In this document: positions 1 to 12,238 of the stretch, piece after piece
How positions within the stretch are numbered: position 1 is the stretch's first letter
Layout: every line of letters starts with the position of its first letter
From: Apostichopus japonicus
Taxonomy: Eukaryota; Echinodermata; Holothuroidea; Aspidochirotida; Stichopodidae
Length of the DNA: 60,000 bases
Assembly (NCBI RefSeq): GCF_037975245.1
Contig: NC_092580.1
Location: 5,184,501 to 5,244,500 of the forward strand
Direction: 5' to 3'
Notes under the pieces: model-generated
The model's database searches: none
Seen by the model: the letters and a program-made list of their open reading frames with translations, nothing else
Told to the model about the DNA's origin: nothing
Program-made: the position numbers and the translations under genes

Positions 1-223
1 AGGCCATTGTCTAGAAAAATAAAGAAAAAAAAATTTAAAGCAAAGACAGGAACTCAAATATGAATAAATATAATTCAGGTCTGTCTCAAATGAAATTTCC
101 AGAGTTTCTAACTACACAATCCCTATTAAGATCATCTGAAAAACAATCAATCCCCTCCCCAATTATTATTTTTTTTTTTCGCTTGATGTAATGTCACATC
201 ACTGCAAAAGGTGCAGAAATATA

Positions 224-811
224 TGGAACGCGAAAAGGACCACAACATATGATGATGTTAATGATGATCTAATGTTATACGATCATGTACTGAAAACTTA
301 CGATCATGTACTAGAAATACACGATCATGTACTAAAAATTTACGATCATGTACCAAACATATACAATCATGTACTAAAAGTATACGATCATGTTCTAAAC
401 ATATACGATCATGTACTGCAAACGTACGATGTACATAATAATGTTATGTTCAAAAAAAGTGGCGTCTGCATACGCGTATGTATATTCATATGTGGCGTAT
501 GCATACGAGTATGAATATTCAGTGTAAACTCATTAAGAACCATTAGGGGTGGGGCTTCGGTATCATTCCTAGGGGTACGCGTATTCAAACGACAATAATG
601 GATATTCATACGCCACTTTTTTGTAACTTGCGCTTTTTCATCATCATCACAAGTTTTCAGTACATGATCGTATATGTTTTGATGTACATCTTAGTTTTTT
701 AGTACATCATCGTATATGTTTAGTACATGATCGCAAGTTTTTTAGTACATGAACGTATAAAATTAGATCATCATTAACATCATCATATGTTGTGGTCCTT
801 TTCGCGTTCCA
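224..811. mobile_element. 588-bp foldback/MITE element with long inverted arms
   Basis: The ends are inverted: TGGAACGCGAAAAGGACCAC at 224 and its reverse complement ending at 811. The homology continues inward through a GATGATGTTAATGATGATCTA block into the repeated ATCATGTACT units of both arms (left to about 435, right from about 655). A second nested pair (452-465 with 610-623, AAAAAGTGGCGT type) closes the centre. TA sits directly outside both ends (222-223 and 812-813), which fits a Tc1/mariner-type TA target. There is no coding capacity. Confidence 0.8.
278..424 (+). repeat. 21-bp tandem repeat, seven units, in the foldback left arm
   Basis: Seven consecutive 21-bp units have the form TACGATCATGTACTAAAAAT with scattered changes. 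The right arm (655-765) holds inverted, more eroded copies. The unit length being a multiple of three creates a repetitive but meaningless open frame. Confidence 0.9.
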
Positions 812-815
812 TAGT

Positions 816-3800
816 AATACACTATAGTAGCAATTAAAACAAAAGCTGCCCAGTGTAAGCTGTAACACTGCTGAGAAAAGGCCCAACAGTTTTTTTTCAT
901 TTTCCTCCTGAGAATTAAATAACATCAATAAAGAGAAAACCAATCTCATCTGGATGTGTAACTTGAGAAACCACCGCTAAATTTGCCAGATTGTGACATA
1001 ATCAATTCATTTGGAAATGCCTGCTACATTACTTCATGGGTCTTCAAGTTTTTTGTCATTAGTTTATATCCTGTTGACCAATCAGCAAAGACGACCTTCA
1101 TTGTTTTTTCTCCCTCCTGCTTAATGTATTTTTATTTTTAGAATTATTTTAATTTCATCTATGACTCTACCATAAGTTACTTGTGTACGTGAATATTCAT
1201 AAAGGAGAAGATCATGCTAGTTTCATTGTTTCTTTCATTAGCTTGTTCAGCTTGGTTTTTGCTTGATGTAACATCTGCTAAGATGTAACCACAACAGAAA
1301 AGATTTCACAGAGCAGGTCAAGTCCATGAAAGATGCTGCTGACTACAAATTCTGCATGTCTTCCCAAGCACTGTACAGTATGATGGTCTGGGAAGGCAGG
1401 AGTTGGGGGTGGAGGAGGGTAGGGGTGGGCAGGGGAGGGGAGGGGCAAAACAGACATTTTCCCCAGAAGCATGTAAAGTATACTATTATATGAAAGATTT
1501 TGTTTGTTTACAGTCAGAGATGTCACACGAGGCTGACATACCTGTAAGCTCCACTTATTGTCTCAATTTGATCTAAGCATGTACTGCACCAACATCGGCT
1601 TAAATCTCTCTCTTTCCTTGCTTGTGAGTGATGAGGCAATATCTTTTCAGTGTGCAGCAAACTACTGTTGATAGGAACAGTAGCCTAACCATAGCAACCA
1701 CTGTAGAAATTACAACTTTAAGCCTTTTATGTCCCTCACTTAGAAAGCTGTGGGATTGTAATTTAGAGGGATATAAAAATCCAAGAGAGTACTTAAATTG
1801 CAACAAATCAACATTTGCTCAGATTGCTAAACTATGACGAGCAGACTGATGGCATTTAATATCGCAATCAAACCACCACATACATTAATAATATTTATAA
1901 TACGATGATCATAGTACCTTCTACTATATCATCTGGAACAAACATGACTTAAGGAAAAGGTCATTAGTATTATTCTAGAAAGTATGCTAGAATATGCTAG
2001 AAAGTCAACCCCAGTTCAACAAACATTTAACTGCTATCCTTAAAGTATCTGTCCTCTGTGAAATATTTGGAAATAATTTGGAGGAAATAAGAACCACCAG
2101 GAGAGTACTTTTAAATAATATTTAGCATTCTAAACTTTGAGAGCAATACTGATGCCCTTTCAAGGGGATGCAGACCCAACCATCATGTTTAGCTTATACT
2201 GTAGGGCTATGACAGAGATGTTTGTGAGGAACAACTCCAACAAACAGAGATCTAAGAAAAGTCTTGTTTCTGCTTGGGGGATATCCTACAGTAGTTTAGG
2301 AGTCCAGTCTGGGTCGCTGCCATTTTGTAAATCTGTGATGTCATAATGCCACTAGGGATCCTAAACCTCTTACTTAATTATCTTTGTTTTTCTCTCCATA
2401 TTTTCAAGGTAGAATGTTGACAGTGTTGAAACTGAAACCCAATGCCATCATTAGGTCATATGAAGAGCATGAATATTTCTTATTCAGCTTTTGCAATTAC
2501 AGGATTACAGCTAAGAGAAACATTGTACGATAGTTAAAATAAAGAAAAGCATAATCAAAAATGAAGTACATGTGACTCATATTTTAGTCTTGATCAAGTC
2601 TACAGGTTTAGCCTTGTGTGTGAAGCAACATTAAATCTACAGTATGATTATCTCCCAAGATGGAATATGATATTTTCTTGGCTGTTTGGGGACATTGTTT
2701 ATTACAGGTATCTCCATCATTTAGACCTACCATTTGTGTAGTTGGGTTTGGGTAGTTATGAACTTCCTAAGTCAGTGTAAAGGTGCCAACAGTAAGTCTG
2801 TCTTAAGGCAATACCCTAACATAGGCATTGGCAGTTCATAATTATAACATACTGTAGGCTAGCTCTTTGACAGGCTGCAGCATACTACAATAGCTCCAAA
2901 AGGGCTTCAAATGAAGTACCTTGCATAATATCGGATATCATGTCATCACCAGGAAATTTCTGGCAAGCAATTTGTATTGTTGCATGACTTTGTTGTGTGT
3001 ACATACAAGACATAGAACCCTTCATAGTAGTCAGCATATACCTGCATGTCGGTTACATTAGTTCCTTGTTTTTGAAAATTGTCACATTTGATATGACCCA
3101 TTGGCCATACAGGAAAGCAATGCTTGATAAGAATACCTATGAGCTTAACTGCTTTAACTTTTAGCTTTAGTAATCAATACCACAACCACATCCTGAGAGT
3201 TCAATTAACATTCAGTTGTAAACCAAAGTCTATCCCATCTTTTCACTAGTTACTGAAACCTTTGAGAATTTCACAAGATTTTTACTTTAATATTCAGACA
3301 AGGCTACATTATCATTAAGGCAATAATGTTACTATATAGTAACCATACAATCTCCTTTGAAATGGTGCTGTTGTTGCGAGGAGACTGGTAAGTGATTAGA
3401 CATGTACTGTAATATTGAAACCTATAACACACCAAATCTTTCTCTATAAACTGAGAAATTTGTTCAAACTTTCAACAAAAACCTTTTCTGATTAATGTGG
3501 CAAATCTGTGAGAATTAGAGCCCAAACAATGAAAGCAATTTTTCGTATGAATACAACCTCTGAAAGTTTTCAACTCCTACAGCATAATTTCTGCAATATT
3601 ACAATGTCATGATTGTCTTTTAAAGAAGCTTCTGTGTTAACCTTAATAGGTTGCTAAGTAATATCTGTTGTAATATCTGTTACAACTGAAGAGAAGATCA
3701 GAGCTCTGCGTTATTCATACTTTTAAGGAAGTACTGGAACTGAGGAAGAAAACATGTATTTCTCAGTGAATATACTGTATGAATTATTAGGTGTGAAAGG

Positions 3801-4038
3801 CAGTACTTTAAAAAAAAATATAAAGTTATGAAAGCTCACTCAGCTTAAAAAAAGTTATTGTCTTCAAATGTCTCACATGGCAGAATTAAATGGTGATTTC
3901 AGTCTTGAAGCTATTTCTCCTCTCCCATTCCCCATCTCCTCCCTATATGCTAGAAGTCTAGATATGTCATATTCATTATTATGGTCACTGATGTTTGACT
4001 TGAACAAGCATTGTCGCACCAGTGAGACATTTTACCAG
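816..4038. other. Non-coding stretch, probably intron of the glutaredoxin gene
   Basis: No gene is recognisable on either strand. It contains a G-rich cluster (1405-1445) and several TACAGTA words. Open frames here are short and without family resemblance. Confidence 0.5.
1405..1445 (+). other. G-quadruplex-capable G-run cluster
   Basis: Several runs of three to five G separated by one to six bases (GGGGG, GGG, GGGG, GGG, GGGG, GGGG, GGGG) on the plus strand. This fits the usual four-tract quadruplex pattern with spare tracts. Confidence 0.75.
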
Positions 4039-4110
4039 TTACAGTATGTATAATATGTATTGTACAGTATTTATTGTACAGTATGTACTGTACAGTATGT
4101 ACATAATTTA
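4039..4110. repeat. TGTACAGTATGTAT minisatellite, array 1
   Basis: Imperfect 10-14-bp units built on TGTACAGTATG and TATTGTACAG. The array is next to the 3' end of LINE fragment A. Confidence 0.8.
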
Positions 4111-4141
4111 ATATGTACATTTTGTATTTAATATTAATCAT

Positions 4142-4548
4142 AATAATGTAGATTTATATTGTGCCACTCCAGGAAACGAGTAACTGCCCATGGCGCTTCA
4201 CAAAGTGGAAAGTATCAAAATTGAAATGCAGAACAGAAAAATTGAGTCTTCAGTAAACTCTTAAAAGTTGATAGATTTGAACAAGTTTGAAGAGGGTCTG
4301 GTAACTGATTCCAAAGACTTGTGGCTGAGTAGGTTTAGGTACACATAGGTATGATTTGCTTGTCGAACGTAATGTGTGTACAGAAAAGTAAGATGATAGG
4401 AGGTTAGTGAGATACACAGGCTGTTGTAAATCATGAGCACAAAATGCAAGTAAAAGTATTTTGAACTTTACTCGAAAGTCAATATGAAGCCAGCGAAGAT
4501 CCTTTAGAAGTGGGGTGGTACAGTATGACATCTTCTCTTCGCTCCTTG
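4142..4548 (-). mobile_element. LINE 3' fragment A (RT C-terminus)
   Basis: On the minus strand the sequence reads LLKDLRWLHIDFRVKFKILL, then YLTNLLSSYFSVHTLRSTSK and SYLCVPKPTQ. This is the typical C-terminal segment of non-LTR reverse transcriptases (LHWLPVxxRIxFKILLL type), followed by a tail ending in an AATATAAAT/ATTATT motif. It is 5'-truncated with frame breaks. Confidence 0.8.
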
Positions 4549-4614
4549 TTACAGAATGTATTGTACAGTATACATGTACAGTATGTTTTGTACAGTATGT
4601 ATTGTACAGTACAT
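4549..4614. repeat. TGTACAGTATGTAT minisatellite, array 2
   Basis: The same unit as array 1, wedged between the two LINE fragments. Confidence 0.8.
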
Positions 4615-4616
4615 AA

Positions 4617-4922
4617 TAATAATAATAAATGAGACTGATATCGCGCCAAATCAGTAGACAAAAGTCACTGCTCAAGGCGCTTTACAAAGAAAGCAGATTA
4701 ATTTACAAAAGAACAAGTGAAAAGATGGGTCTTACAGTAGACTTTTGTATGTAGAAAGTTTAGAGCATGTTCGAATGTGATCTGGTAACTTGTTCCAGAG
4801 ATAAGAGCCAGAGTATTCGAAGCTTCTGTAACCATAGGTCTTCAAACGTGGTTTAGGAACAGTTAAATACAGTTTGTTGGAGGAACGAAGTGTGCTAGTT
4901 GGAAAATATGGCAAGAGTAGTT
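4617..4922 (-). mobile_element. LINE 3' fragment B, same family as fragment A
   Basis: On the minus strand it reads LRSSNKLYLTVPKPRLKTYG and then SGSYLWNKLPDHIRTCSKLS. It matches fragment A in the LRSxxKxYLxVPKP block and shares the 3' layout with an (ATT)n tail. It ends at about the same internal point as fragment A, close to a minisatellite array. Confidence 0.8.
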
Positions 4923-4928
4923 GCGACA

Positions 4929-5042
4929 TATTGTAGAGTATGTATTGTAAAATGTACAGTATGCACAATATGTATTGTACAGTGTGTGCAGTATGTATTG
5001 TACAGTACGTATTGTACAGTATGTATTGTACAGTATGTATGT
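4929..5042. repeat. TGTACAGTATGTAT minisatellite, array 3
   Basis: The longest of the three arrays. Near its right end TATGTATTGTACAG repeats almost perfectly. Confidence 0.85.
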
Positions 5043-5504
5043 AACAACTCTCCTAAATATCAGGATGTAATTTAGAGGGACAAAACCTAACAAAGGTTGA
5101 TCTGCAAATTTGATCTGCAAATATTTAAAAGCATTAGGTCAATTTGATGACCTTTTGGATACACCTCCCACTTAATCTTACAGTAATATCCTTCTAATAT
5201 CAGATCCTTTTCAAACTACCTCCTTGTCCAGAATGTACATTGACCTTTGTTTTAAATATCATATTACATTTATGTCACAAGGTTTCCACCAAAGACACGC
5301 ACATTGAAGAAACTCAGTATATGATTACACACATGGCGGTTGAAGTATTTGTTACTGCACTTGTTAGGTCCCTCCCTCTACTTGTGACTGGAAAAGAATC
5401 TCTCAACGGATATGAAAGTCTTCGCCTCTTTGACAAACAACTGCCTTCCATATTAATAGTGGAAAGCTGAGATGCACCAAATATTTCTAGACTTTGTATG
5501 ATGA

Positions 5505-7314
5505 ACAACAGAAATAGTCCAGGTCATGATAAAAGTCCAGGTCATGACAAAATTACCAATAATGTTATAAAACATATTAATGATTTTATTGCGGCTCCGC
5601 TTGCTCACATTATTAATTGTTCATTTTCTAGTGGAATATTTCCATCAGAGTTAAAAGTTGCAAAAATTATTCCTATTTTCAAATCTGGAGATCATAAGTT
5701 GTTTTCTAATTACAGACCTGTCTCACTTTTAACCACTATTTCCAAAATTGTTGAACGACTAGTGTACAGTATGACAGATTGATTAAGTTCATTGATAAGC
5801 ACAACATTTTAAATGAACATCAGTATGGTTTTCGGAAAAACTATTCAACTTATCTTTCAGCTATCGACTTAATTGATAGTATATCATGTGGCTTAGATAA
5901 AAAAATGTCTACTGTTGGTATTTTTATTGATTTATCAAAGGCTTTCGATAACATTGATCATTCTATTTTATTAAAGAAGCTTCTTGCTTATGGAGTACGT
6001 GGAATTTCCTATAACTGGTTTCAAAGTTATCTAAGTAATCGTATAAACTATGTATATTATAACGAAGTTACATCTGCAAGGTCCATTTGTAATGTTGGTG
6101 TTCCACAGGGTTCTATTTTAGGCCCACTTCTTTTTCTTATATACATTAATAATATTTCTCATTCTTCTACTAAGGGAAACTTTGTTTTATTTGCTGATGT
6201 CACTACAATCTTATATCAGAAGGATAATATAACTGATGCAATTCTAGAAGCCGAAAAAGAGTTTACTCATATTATTAACTGGCTTAATGCAAATAAGTTG
6301 TCTCTGAATTTATTAAAAACTAATATTCTTATATTCGACAATAAATTACATGATACTACTAATATTCCCATCAATATTGATGGCACTATTGTAGTAACCA
6401 CAGCAACTACTAAGTTTCTCGGTACTACAGTATTATCGATTGTAACCTTCACTGGAAAAATCATATTTCATATATCTGTAGTAAAATTGCCGGTGCAAAT
6501 GGAATTATTTATAGATTAAAACATGTTCTTCCGAAAGATACATTATTGACTTCATATAATACTCTAATACTTCCACACCTGAATTATAATTGACTTGCTT
6601 GGAGAGGTGCAAATAAATCACTGTTGCATAATTTATATAAACTGCAAAAACGTGCGGTTCGTAACATTTGTATTGCGCCGTATATTGCTCACTCGGGTCC
6701 TCTTTTTAAGAGTCTGAACGTCTTAACTACTTTTGATTTATTTGATTATCAGCTAGGTATTTTTATGTTTAAGTTTAATAATGGAAATCTTCCTCCTATT
6801 TACAACTCATATTTTCATTATAGATATAATATGCATCATTACAACACTAGATCTATGTATTCTCTAAACATTCCATATTCACAAACTAGACTTAGACAGT
6901 CCCAGATTCGCTCAAGTGGTGTTACTCTCTGGAATTCATTCTCATCTAATCTCACTGAATTGAATATTACTTTATATACTTTTAAAAATAGGTTGAGGAA
7001 AAAATTGATGTCGACTTCATATTACATATAATTACATGCATATTTAAACCATTCTTTAACGTTGCTGTTATTCTTTTGTAATTAGCACATTGCTAATTAT
7101 TTTCTTTATTGCTTTTCCTTTCTTTTTGTAAGGGGTCAGACTCGAAAAGCTTTGCTTATTCTGACTCCTCTACACATCATATGTATATATATATATATAC
7201 TGATTTTTGCATATCATTTATTATATGTAAGTATATTAATTTACTATTAATCATGTTATAAAATATAAATTAATGTTGATGATGATGATGGTACAAATAA
7301 ACTTGAACTTGAAA
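5505..7314 (+). mobile_element. 5'-truncated CR1-like LINE, reverse transcriptase with dead catalytic box
   Basis: The RT domain runs from SPGHDKITNNVI through FRKNYSTYLSAIDLIDSI, FIDLSKAFDNIDHS and GVPQGSILGPLLFLIYINN to LFADVTTILY, with the C-terminal region at 6624-7031. The frame breaks near 5770, and again between about 6470 and 6624, where there is also a stop at 6593. The catalytic F/YADD box reads FADV (codon GTC at 6197-6199), so the second aspartate is lost. After the stop come a hairpin (7131-7169) and a 3' end in AAATAAACTTGAACTTGAAA, characteristic of CR1/L2-type tails. No endonuclease domain is present. It is a dead copy. Confidence 0.88.
7131..7169 (+). other. Stem-loop in the LINE 3' UTR
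   Basis: AGGGGTCAGA pairs with TCTGACTCCT (one G/U-type mismatch) around an 19-base loop. Hairpins of this kind near the 3' end are commonly part of the RNA recognised by a LINE's own RT. Confidence 0.6.
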
Positions 7315-7863
7315 TAATCTCCTCAAAATCCTCAAAATCTGTTGCAAATGGGAGAGACTCTTTCAGAACACTAATTTGGGTACCTTCCTCTAAGTACAGT
7401 ACAGTAGTATTTGTGTGATTATATACTGTCATTCTATTTCTGTAGCTATAAAAACAATCCACTCAGTATTGCTTGCCGTTAGTAGTGGCTCACTGGAGCT
7501 GCAATACGCCTCTCCCATTGAGCTGCATTGAAGGTTGGTTGTAGTTTCCAATTATAAGTGACATAATATTGATGTATCTACACTATTTATTTGTTTATTT
7601 GTTCGATTCGATGATTTGTTCTTTCCAAAATCCATGTTTAGGTATTGGTTGACATTACTGACGTTCTGGGAAGACATATACAGCTTAACATCTGTGCATT
7701 TGTTACAAATTGTTATGTAACATCACCATTTGCTCTGATACTGTGCCATTATACAGTACAATGATGCAATAACCAATCAATTTTTTCCAGGAATCTAAAA
7801 CTTTTAAAGTTAGCACATGCAAGACATGTTGGAAAAAAAAAAAGGCAGAATTTCTGAGTAGTG

Positions 7864-7928
7864 AAACTGTAGTTGTAGTAGTGCAAAAGTGCAGTTGTAG
7901 TAGTGTAAAAGTTGTAGTAGTGCAATTG
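7864..7928 (+). repeat. GTTGTAGTAGTG short tandem repeat
   Basis: Three to four imperfect units of about 20-24 bp, each with GTTGTAGTAGTG followed by CAAAAG or a similar spacer. Confidence 0.75.
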
Positions 7929-7985
7929 TAAATTATTTGCAAGTGGAGTGGAATCCTACTGTACTGTAGTTCAAACCAAACACAA

Positions 7986-8255
7986 AACAAGTAATTTTAT
8001 GTAACATCAGTGAGGTCAAACAGATGCCTCCAATACAAGTAGAAAAACCAAAAGACAAGTGAGATTATGTTACAGTATGTCAGTGCTGACACACAAACCC
8101 ACTAACTCTTCATTTATTAGCTGGTAGAAAAAGCATACGACAAATTACGATTATGCAACAATCCAGCCTGACCTACAACCATCTGATACACCAACAGCAT
8201 AGAAAACAAGTGAGGTTTGCTAATGTCAGTACTGACACACATCTTGCCTGGACGT
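7986..8255 (+). repeat. Degenerate ~70-85-bp tandem repeat
   Basis: ACAAGTGAG-type starts recur at about 7987, 8055, 8140 and 8208. At least two units share GTCAGTRCTGACACACA. The copies are strongly diverged. Confidence 0.45.
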
Positions 8256-9692
8256 TAATATATATACGCCAGTCGAAGGCATTACGGTGCAAAAAATTCA
8301 TAGATTTGGACTTCAGCACAATATAAAACAATTCAAAGGCTGAAACAACCGATATAATAATCAGCTCTGGGAGAGCCTAGCTATAAGCCAGCCGGAGGGT
8401 AATTTTCGAACTGAACCTTGTATTTAGAGTTAAATAAATGGTATGACACAGCATTTTCTGTAGGCACTCATCCAGTCTTATCCAATTACCAACAGCCTTT
8501 AACACGCACACCATACGAAATCAATAGTTTCTCTAATGTCACAAGATAATTACTCCGGCCTCCAGATGAATTCACAAAAGCGAGATCTGCCTCACTGTGC
8601 CACGGCTGACTAAATTAGTGGTAGGCGGCTATCGTATTAAAATGGGGAAAAGAACTTTCAGTTCTACTCTCAATGTTTTACGCTTGAACAGAACTTGTTA
8701 AACCTATACTAAAGGGATCTTCCAATGGCAGAGGATGATAGTGTCAAAACCTTGCTCCAAATTTTCAGAGTGACTACACCCACCATCACATCCATTGTGA
8801 CACAGCATTTTCTTGTAATGAAATTATATACTGTAGGTTGAAGAAGGTCTTGTGGAAATTTGTGATGAAACTTGTGCCTACAAAATTGCAATAGCTATGG
8901 TGGCTTTACTGTTATGTTATCACTGTAGCTATGAGAAGAAGATTGCTGACAAACTGGTCATTATATAGAGAATTTCAGAAGAGAATGTGTTGTACTGTAT
9001 ACTGAAGATGTACTGGGCTGTTAGCTAAACCATATTGAATTACATTTAGATACATCCCTTCAGTAACATAGAAAGAAGATTTAAAACTAGCATCTCACTT
9101 TCACTGCACTTTCCTGTGAGAGAGAAATCTTGTTAGAGCCATTAGTGAGTCCATTGAGTCTGCTTACCTCAAATGACCTTTATCCTCCCCAAAAATTAAC
9201 TGGGTTCTTTTATTTCTTTAACTTCTTAAAGGTCATTCTACATATCAAATATGCAGTTCATCCAAGCTGAACTTCAGGAGATATTACATTAGACTGACCT
9301 ATGTTGACCTCAAATGACCTTTCAACTCATTTTAACCTTTTAGAAGAAAACAACAGAGTTATTGTATTCACCGTAAGGTGAACCTACACACAGTAACAAG
9401 CATGCAGCAACAATGCAGCAAGCAACTTAAATACTTTTGGCATGGGGTCAAAAGTTTGAAACAAAATAAATTAATTAATCATCTCAGACTCCAGAGACAT
9501 CCCTACTGGAATATAAGTAGAAATATAAGTAGAATTATGATAGTATCCAGAATGGGCATTACAAGTATTAACTGGTATTCCAGTTTTTAAAAACTGAAAT
9601 TTTACAATTATACTTTCTTCACAATGTTCCAGACATTATTCTAAGGGAAGGTAGCCTTTATGGACAAATTTATTATGTACTGTAAAACTTAC

Positions 9693-9753
9693 CCAATTTG
9701 TCCAATTCTAATGACTTGTACACAATGCCTTCCTGCTTGAACAGTTCCTTTAC
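9693..9753 (-). CDS. Glutaredoxin-domain protein, second coding exon
   Basis: On the minus strand this 61-bp exon lies between a tttgcag acceptor and a gtaagt donor (TTGG|gtaagt). It enters in phase 0 and leaves in phase 1, encoding VKELFKQEGIVYKSLELDKL. This is the helix-strand segment that follows the CxxC motif in glutaredoxins and in TXNRD3-type Grx domains, where the pattern VKxLFxxxGxxYxxLELD is typical. Exon 1 lies 6.9 kb upstream. The next expected exon would carry the TVP cis-proline loop and the GG glutathione-binding motif. I did not find it in 1-9692, so the rest of the gene is probably beyond the left edge of the window. Confidence 0.8.
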
Positions 9754-10436
9754 CTGCAAAATAAAATTCAGTGATTAAACCAACTGGCAGAGTTTGCATT
9801 TCAGTCTCTTGAAACCATTAGATACCATAATACTCCTTTTTCCTCCTTCCCTTTTCCAATGCCACAGCAGATCATGCTTACAATCTTGAAATCAAACCTA
9901 AACCTTTTGAGCCATTCCTCAATCCTGGCAATGTTTGGAATAATGAATAGGGGTTTGGGTAAAGGTTCAAGCCAATCCATGGTTCAGGAACTGTACTCAC
10001 CAATACAGGCACATGCTAGTCATCTTTTATAACTTTAGATCCAAACTTTAATTTACAAATCCTCACACAGAAAGCAATAAGAGGCAGTTATTTTCAGTTT
10101 ATAGCATTTATTGTGACCCAATGAATGAATTCTCTGGTAAACTTGTAACAGTAGCTTATCTCAGCGTCATATTAAAACCGCCCAGGCAATACTTCTGTAG
10201 GGTCTGGCTTAGGGGTTAGGTCCACCAAATACTTAAGATAAAGTTACTACCTTGACTTACTGTATGCAAGCCTGAGACTCTAATGGCGACATACAGTACC
10301 GCAAGCTGAATTAGGTACAGTAAGACCACAGTTGCCAATGAGTGCAAATCGAGTACAAACTTTTCAAGTTGTCAAATTTGTCGCTGATTGAAGTAAACCA
10401 ATGTGTGTGCTAAACTTAATTGCAGTTTATATATCA

Positions 10437-10438
<2 letters not shown>

Positions 10439-10484
<46 letters not shown>
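10439..10484. repeat. (AT)23 microsatellite
   Basis: A perfect AT dinucleotide run of 46 bp. Confidence 0.97.
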
Positions 10485-10487
<3 letters not shown>

Positions 10488-12220
10488 TACAACAACCGTA
10501 GCTGTTTTCCCAACACTGGTCACTGCCCTCAGGACATTAAAGGGTGTGAAGACTCGCGCACAAAGAAATGTCTCATGCTGGTAATCTGACCTAGTTTCGA
10601 CTGAGGTGTAACAGAAATTGTAGACACCACCATCGATCCCAGAAAATACACACACAGCTTGCTACCGTTGGTACTTAGACACAAGTGTACAGTCAATACA
10701 TACAGCTACGGTCAATACCCACAACACAGTGTACATAGCAGCGATGGACATCTCAGGTCTAAATAAAAGATAACAAGGTATCACGTTTCATTACTGTCTG
10801 CATTTTGTAGCAACAAGAAGAAAACTTCACTTGCAAGCAATGGAAAGTTACCTTTTTTCAGAGCGTGGCACGCGGTTTGGGGCAAGTCTTCAATGCCTTT
10901 AAGCTGATAACATTAGTTGCCTCCACCTACAGTAGTTTATGACAGTACTGTACATATGGAGGAATAGCAGGACAGCATGCACTTGTGAAGGTATAGGTAT
11001 ATGCCAGTACAAATGGCTACAAATGTACAAATGAAAAGGCAACTGGAGACAGACCATATATGATACGCTAAAGCATGTTATGACAATTATTCTGTTGGGG
11101 CACAAATCATACCCAGTTCGTCCCAACTTGGTGTCGACAGGGAGCAACTTATACGGTACCACAGTTTCACTGGAAACCATGACTAAATATGTTGATATTG
11201 ACACCAACCTGAAAGAATCCAGGCATAAGTCCACAAAATATCATCAGCAGTGACTTAACGATCCTTGAATTGGACAGGCTCTTCAAATACATAAAATGCT
11301 GTTGTTTTACCTGTTTGCTAATACTGTTTTATCTCTCCTACAGTACTAAAATCCTTTAATTAAACTGGTCTTTTACGTACAAGGCAAGAGGCATAGAAAC
11401 TGTGATGATTCCTTCACTCTCATCATTAGCTGACACATCAGCACACTCCATCAATTATTCAGAGCCTGGCTGATAAAATCGCTGTACATCCATAGACGTC
11501 ACCCCATCACGTAACACCCAGGGTTCCGTTAAATAAAGATATGGTGAAAATGGATCGCTCACCCTTCTCAGCTTTCCAGGCCTCCAAAAACTTCCATTAA
11601 GGTGCAATCATTTTGCATTTCAACTGCTTGACTGAACTACACTATCATGAGTTGACATTATCAGACAGTATTATCAGCATTGTTAGGAATGCAGGATTCT
11701 GGGTATGGGAAGCAATGTTTTTGCAAGGGTAGCAAAACCTTCAAATTGCTCAGGTTGGGGAGGGGGGTGCAATCTTATTCATTAGTGAAACAAACCCCAA
11801 GTGCACACACTCACAACTAGGCCTATGCAAAACATAACAAAATACATCTTTGAATGAACATCTTTCTTTCTCTCTTTAAAAAAAACCACAACTACTCCTG
11901 AAAAGAACCAAAAAACCTTCAAATCCTACAGTTGAATGAATTTGTTTGAAAACAAATAAATCATAACAATCTACGGCAAGGTACAGGACTAACAACATTT
12001 TCATTACAAAGAATTTCATGCTAAAAATAGTCAATGATGCTTTTCCAAATTTCCGATGATTGGCCTTACCAACTGTCTGCATACATTCTTGCATAATAGT
12101 GCTCAATGAACACAAAGTATGCAACTACTTGTTATCGTTACTTTCCCAGAGACAACAACGTTTGTGGTATAGGCTATCATATGTGTGCACTCAAACATCA
12201 TAACGTTAGGCCTTGTTGTC

Positions 12221-12238
12221 ACATACAGTACTGTATGT
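12221..12238. other. 18-bp perfect palindrome ACATACAGTACTGTATGT
   Basis: A self-complementary 18-mer centred on AGTACT. It is a symmetrical example of the TACAGTA/TACTGTA word that is frequent in the first 17 kb. Confidence 0.8.

Larger units (their letters stand above)
7316..9692. other. Non-coding stretch with degenerate repeats, downstream of Grx exon 2
   Basis: No convincing exon on either strand. It contains two degenerate tandem repeats (listed separately). One weak minus-strand exon candidate near 7315-7420 is discussed under rejected items. Confidence 0.5.

Noticed and set aside
191-514. 107-codon open frame with repeated YDHVLK units
   Set aside because: It is the 21-bp tandem repeat of the foldback arm read in one frame; it continues into the element's centre and has no family resemblance.
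4250-4968. Several minus-strand frames of 60-141 codons
   Set aside because: They are pieces of the two LINE 3' ends and the minisatellite between them, not host genes.
5240-5470. 76-codon plus-strand frame upstream of the LINE
   Set aside because: No recognisable domain, weak acceptor context and no partner exon.
7315-7420. Minus-strand candidate third exon of the Grx gene, reading EEGTQISVLKESLPF
   Set aside because: The phase fits and the first ten residues look possible, but the acceptor has no pyrimidine tract, the TVP and GG motifs are missing and no good donor follows.
10401-10655. Frames encoding (IY)n in AT repeats here and at 32492-32786
   Set aside because: Translation of simple AT repeats.
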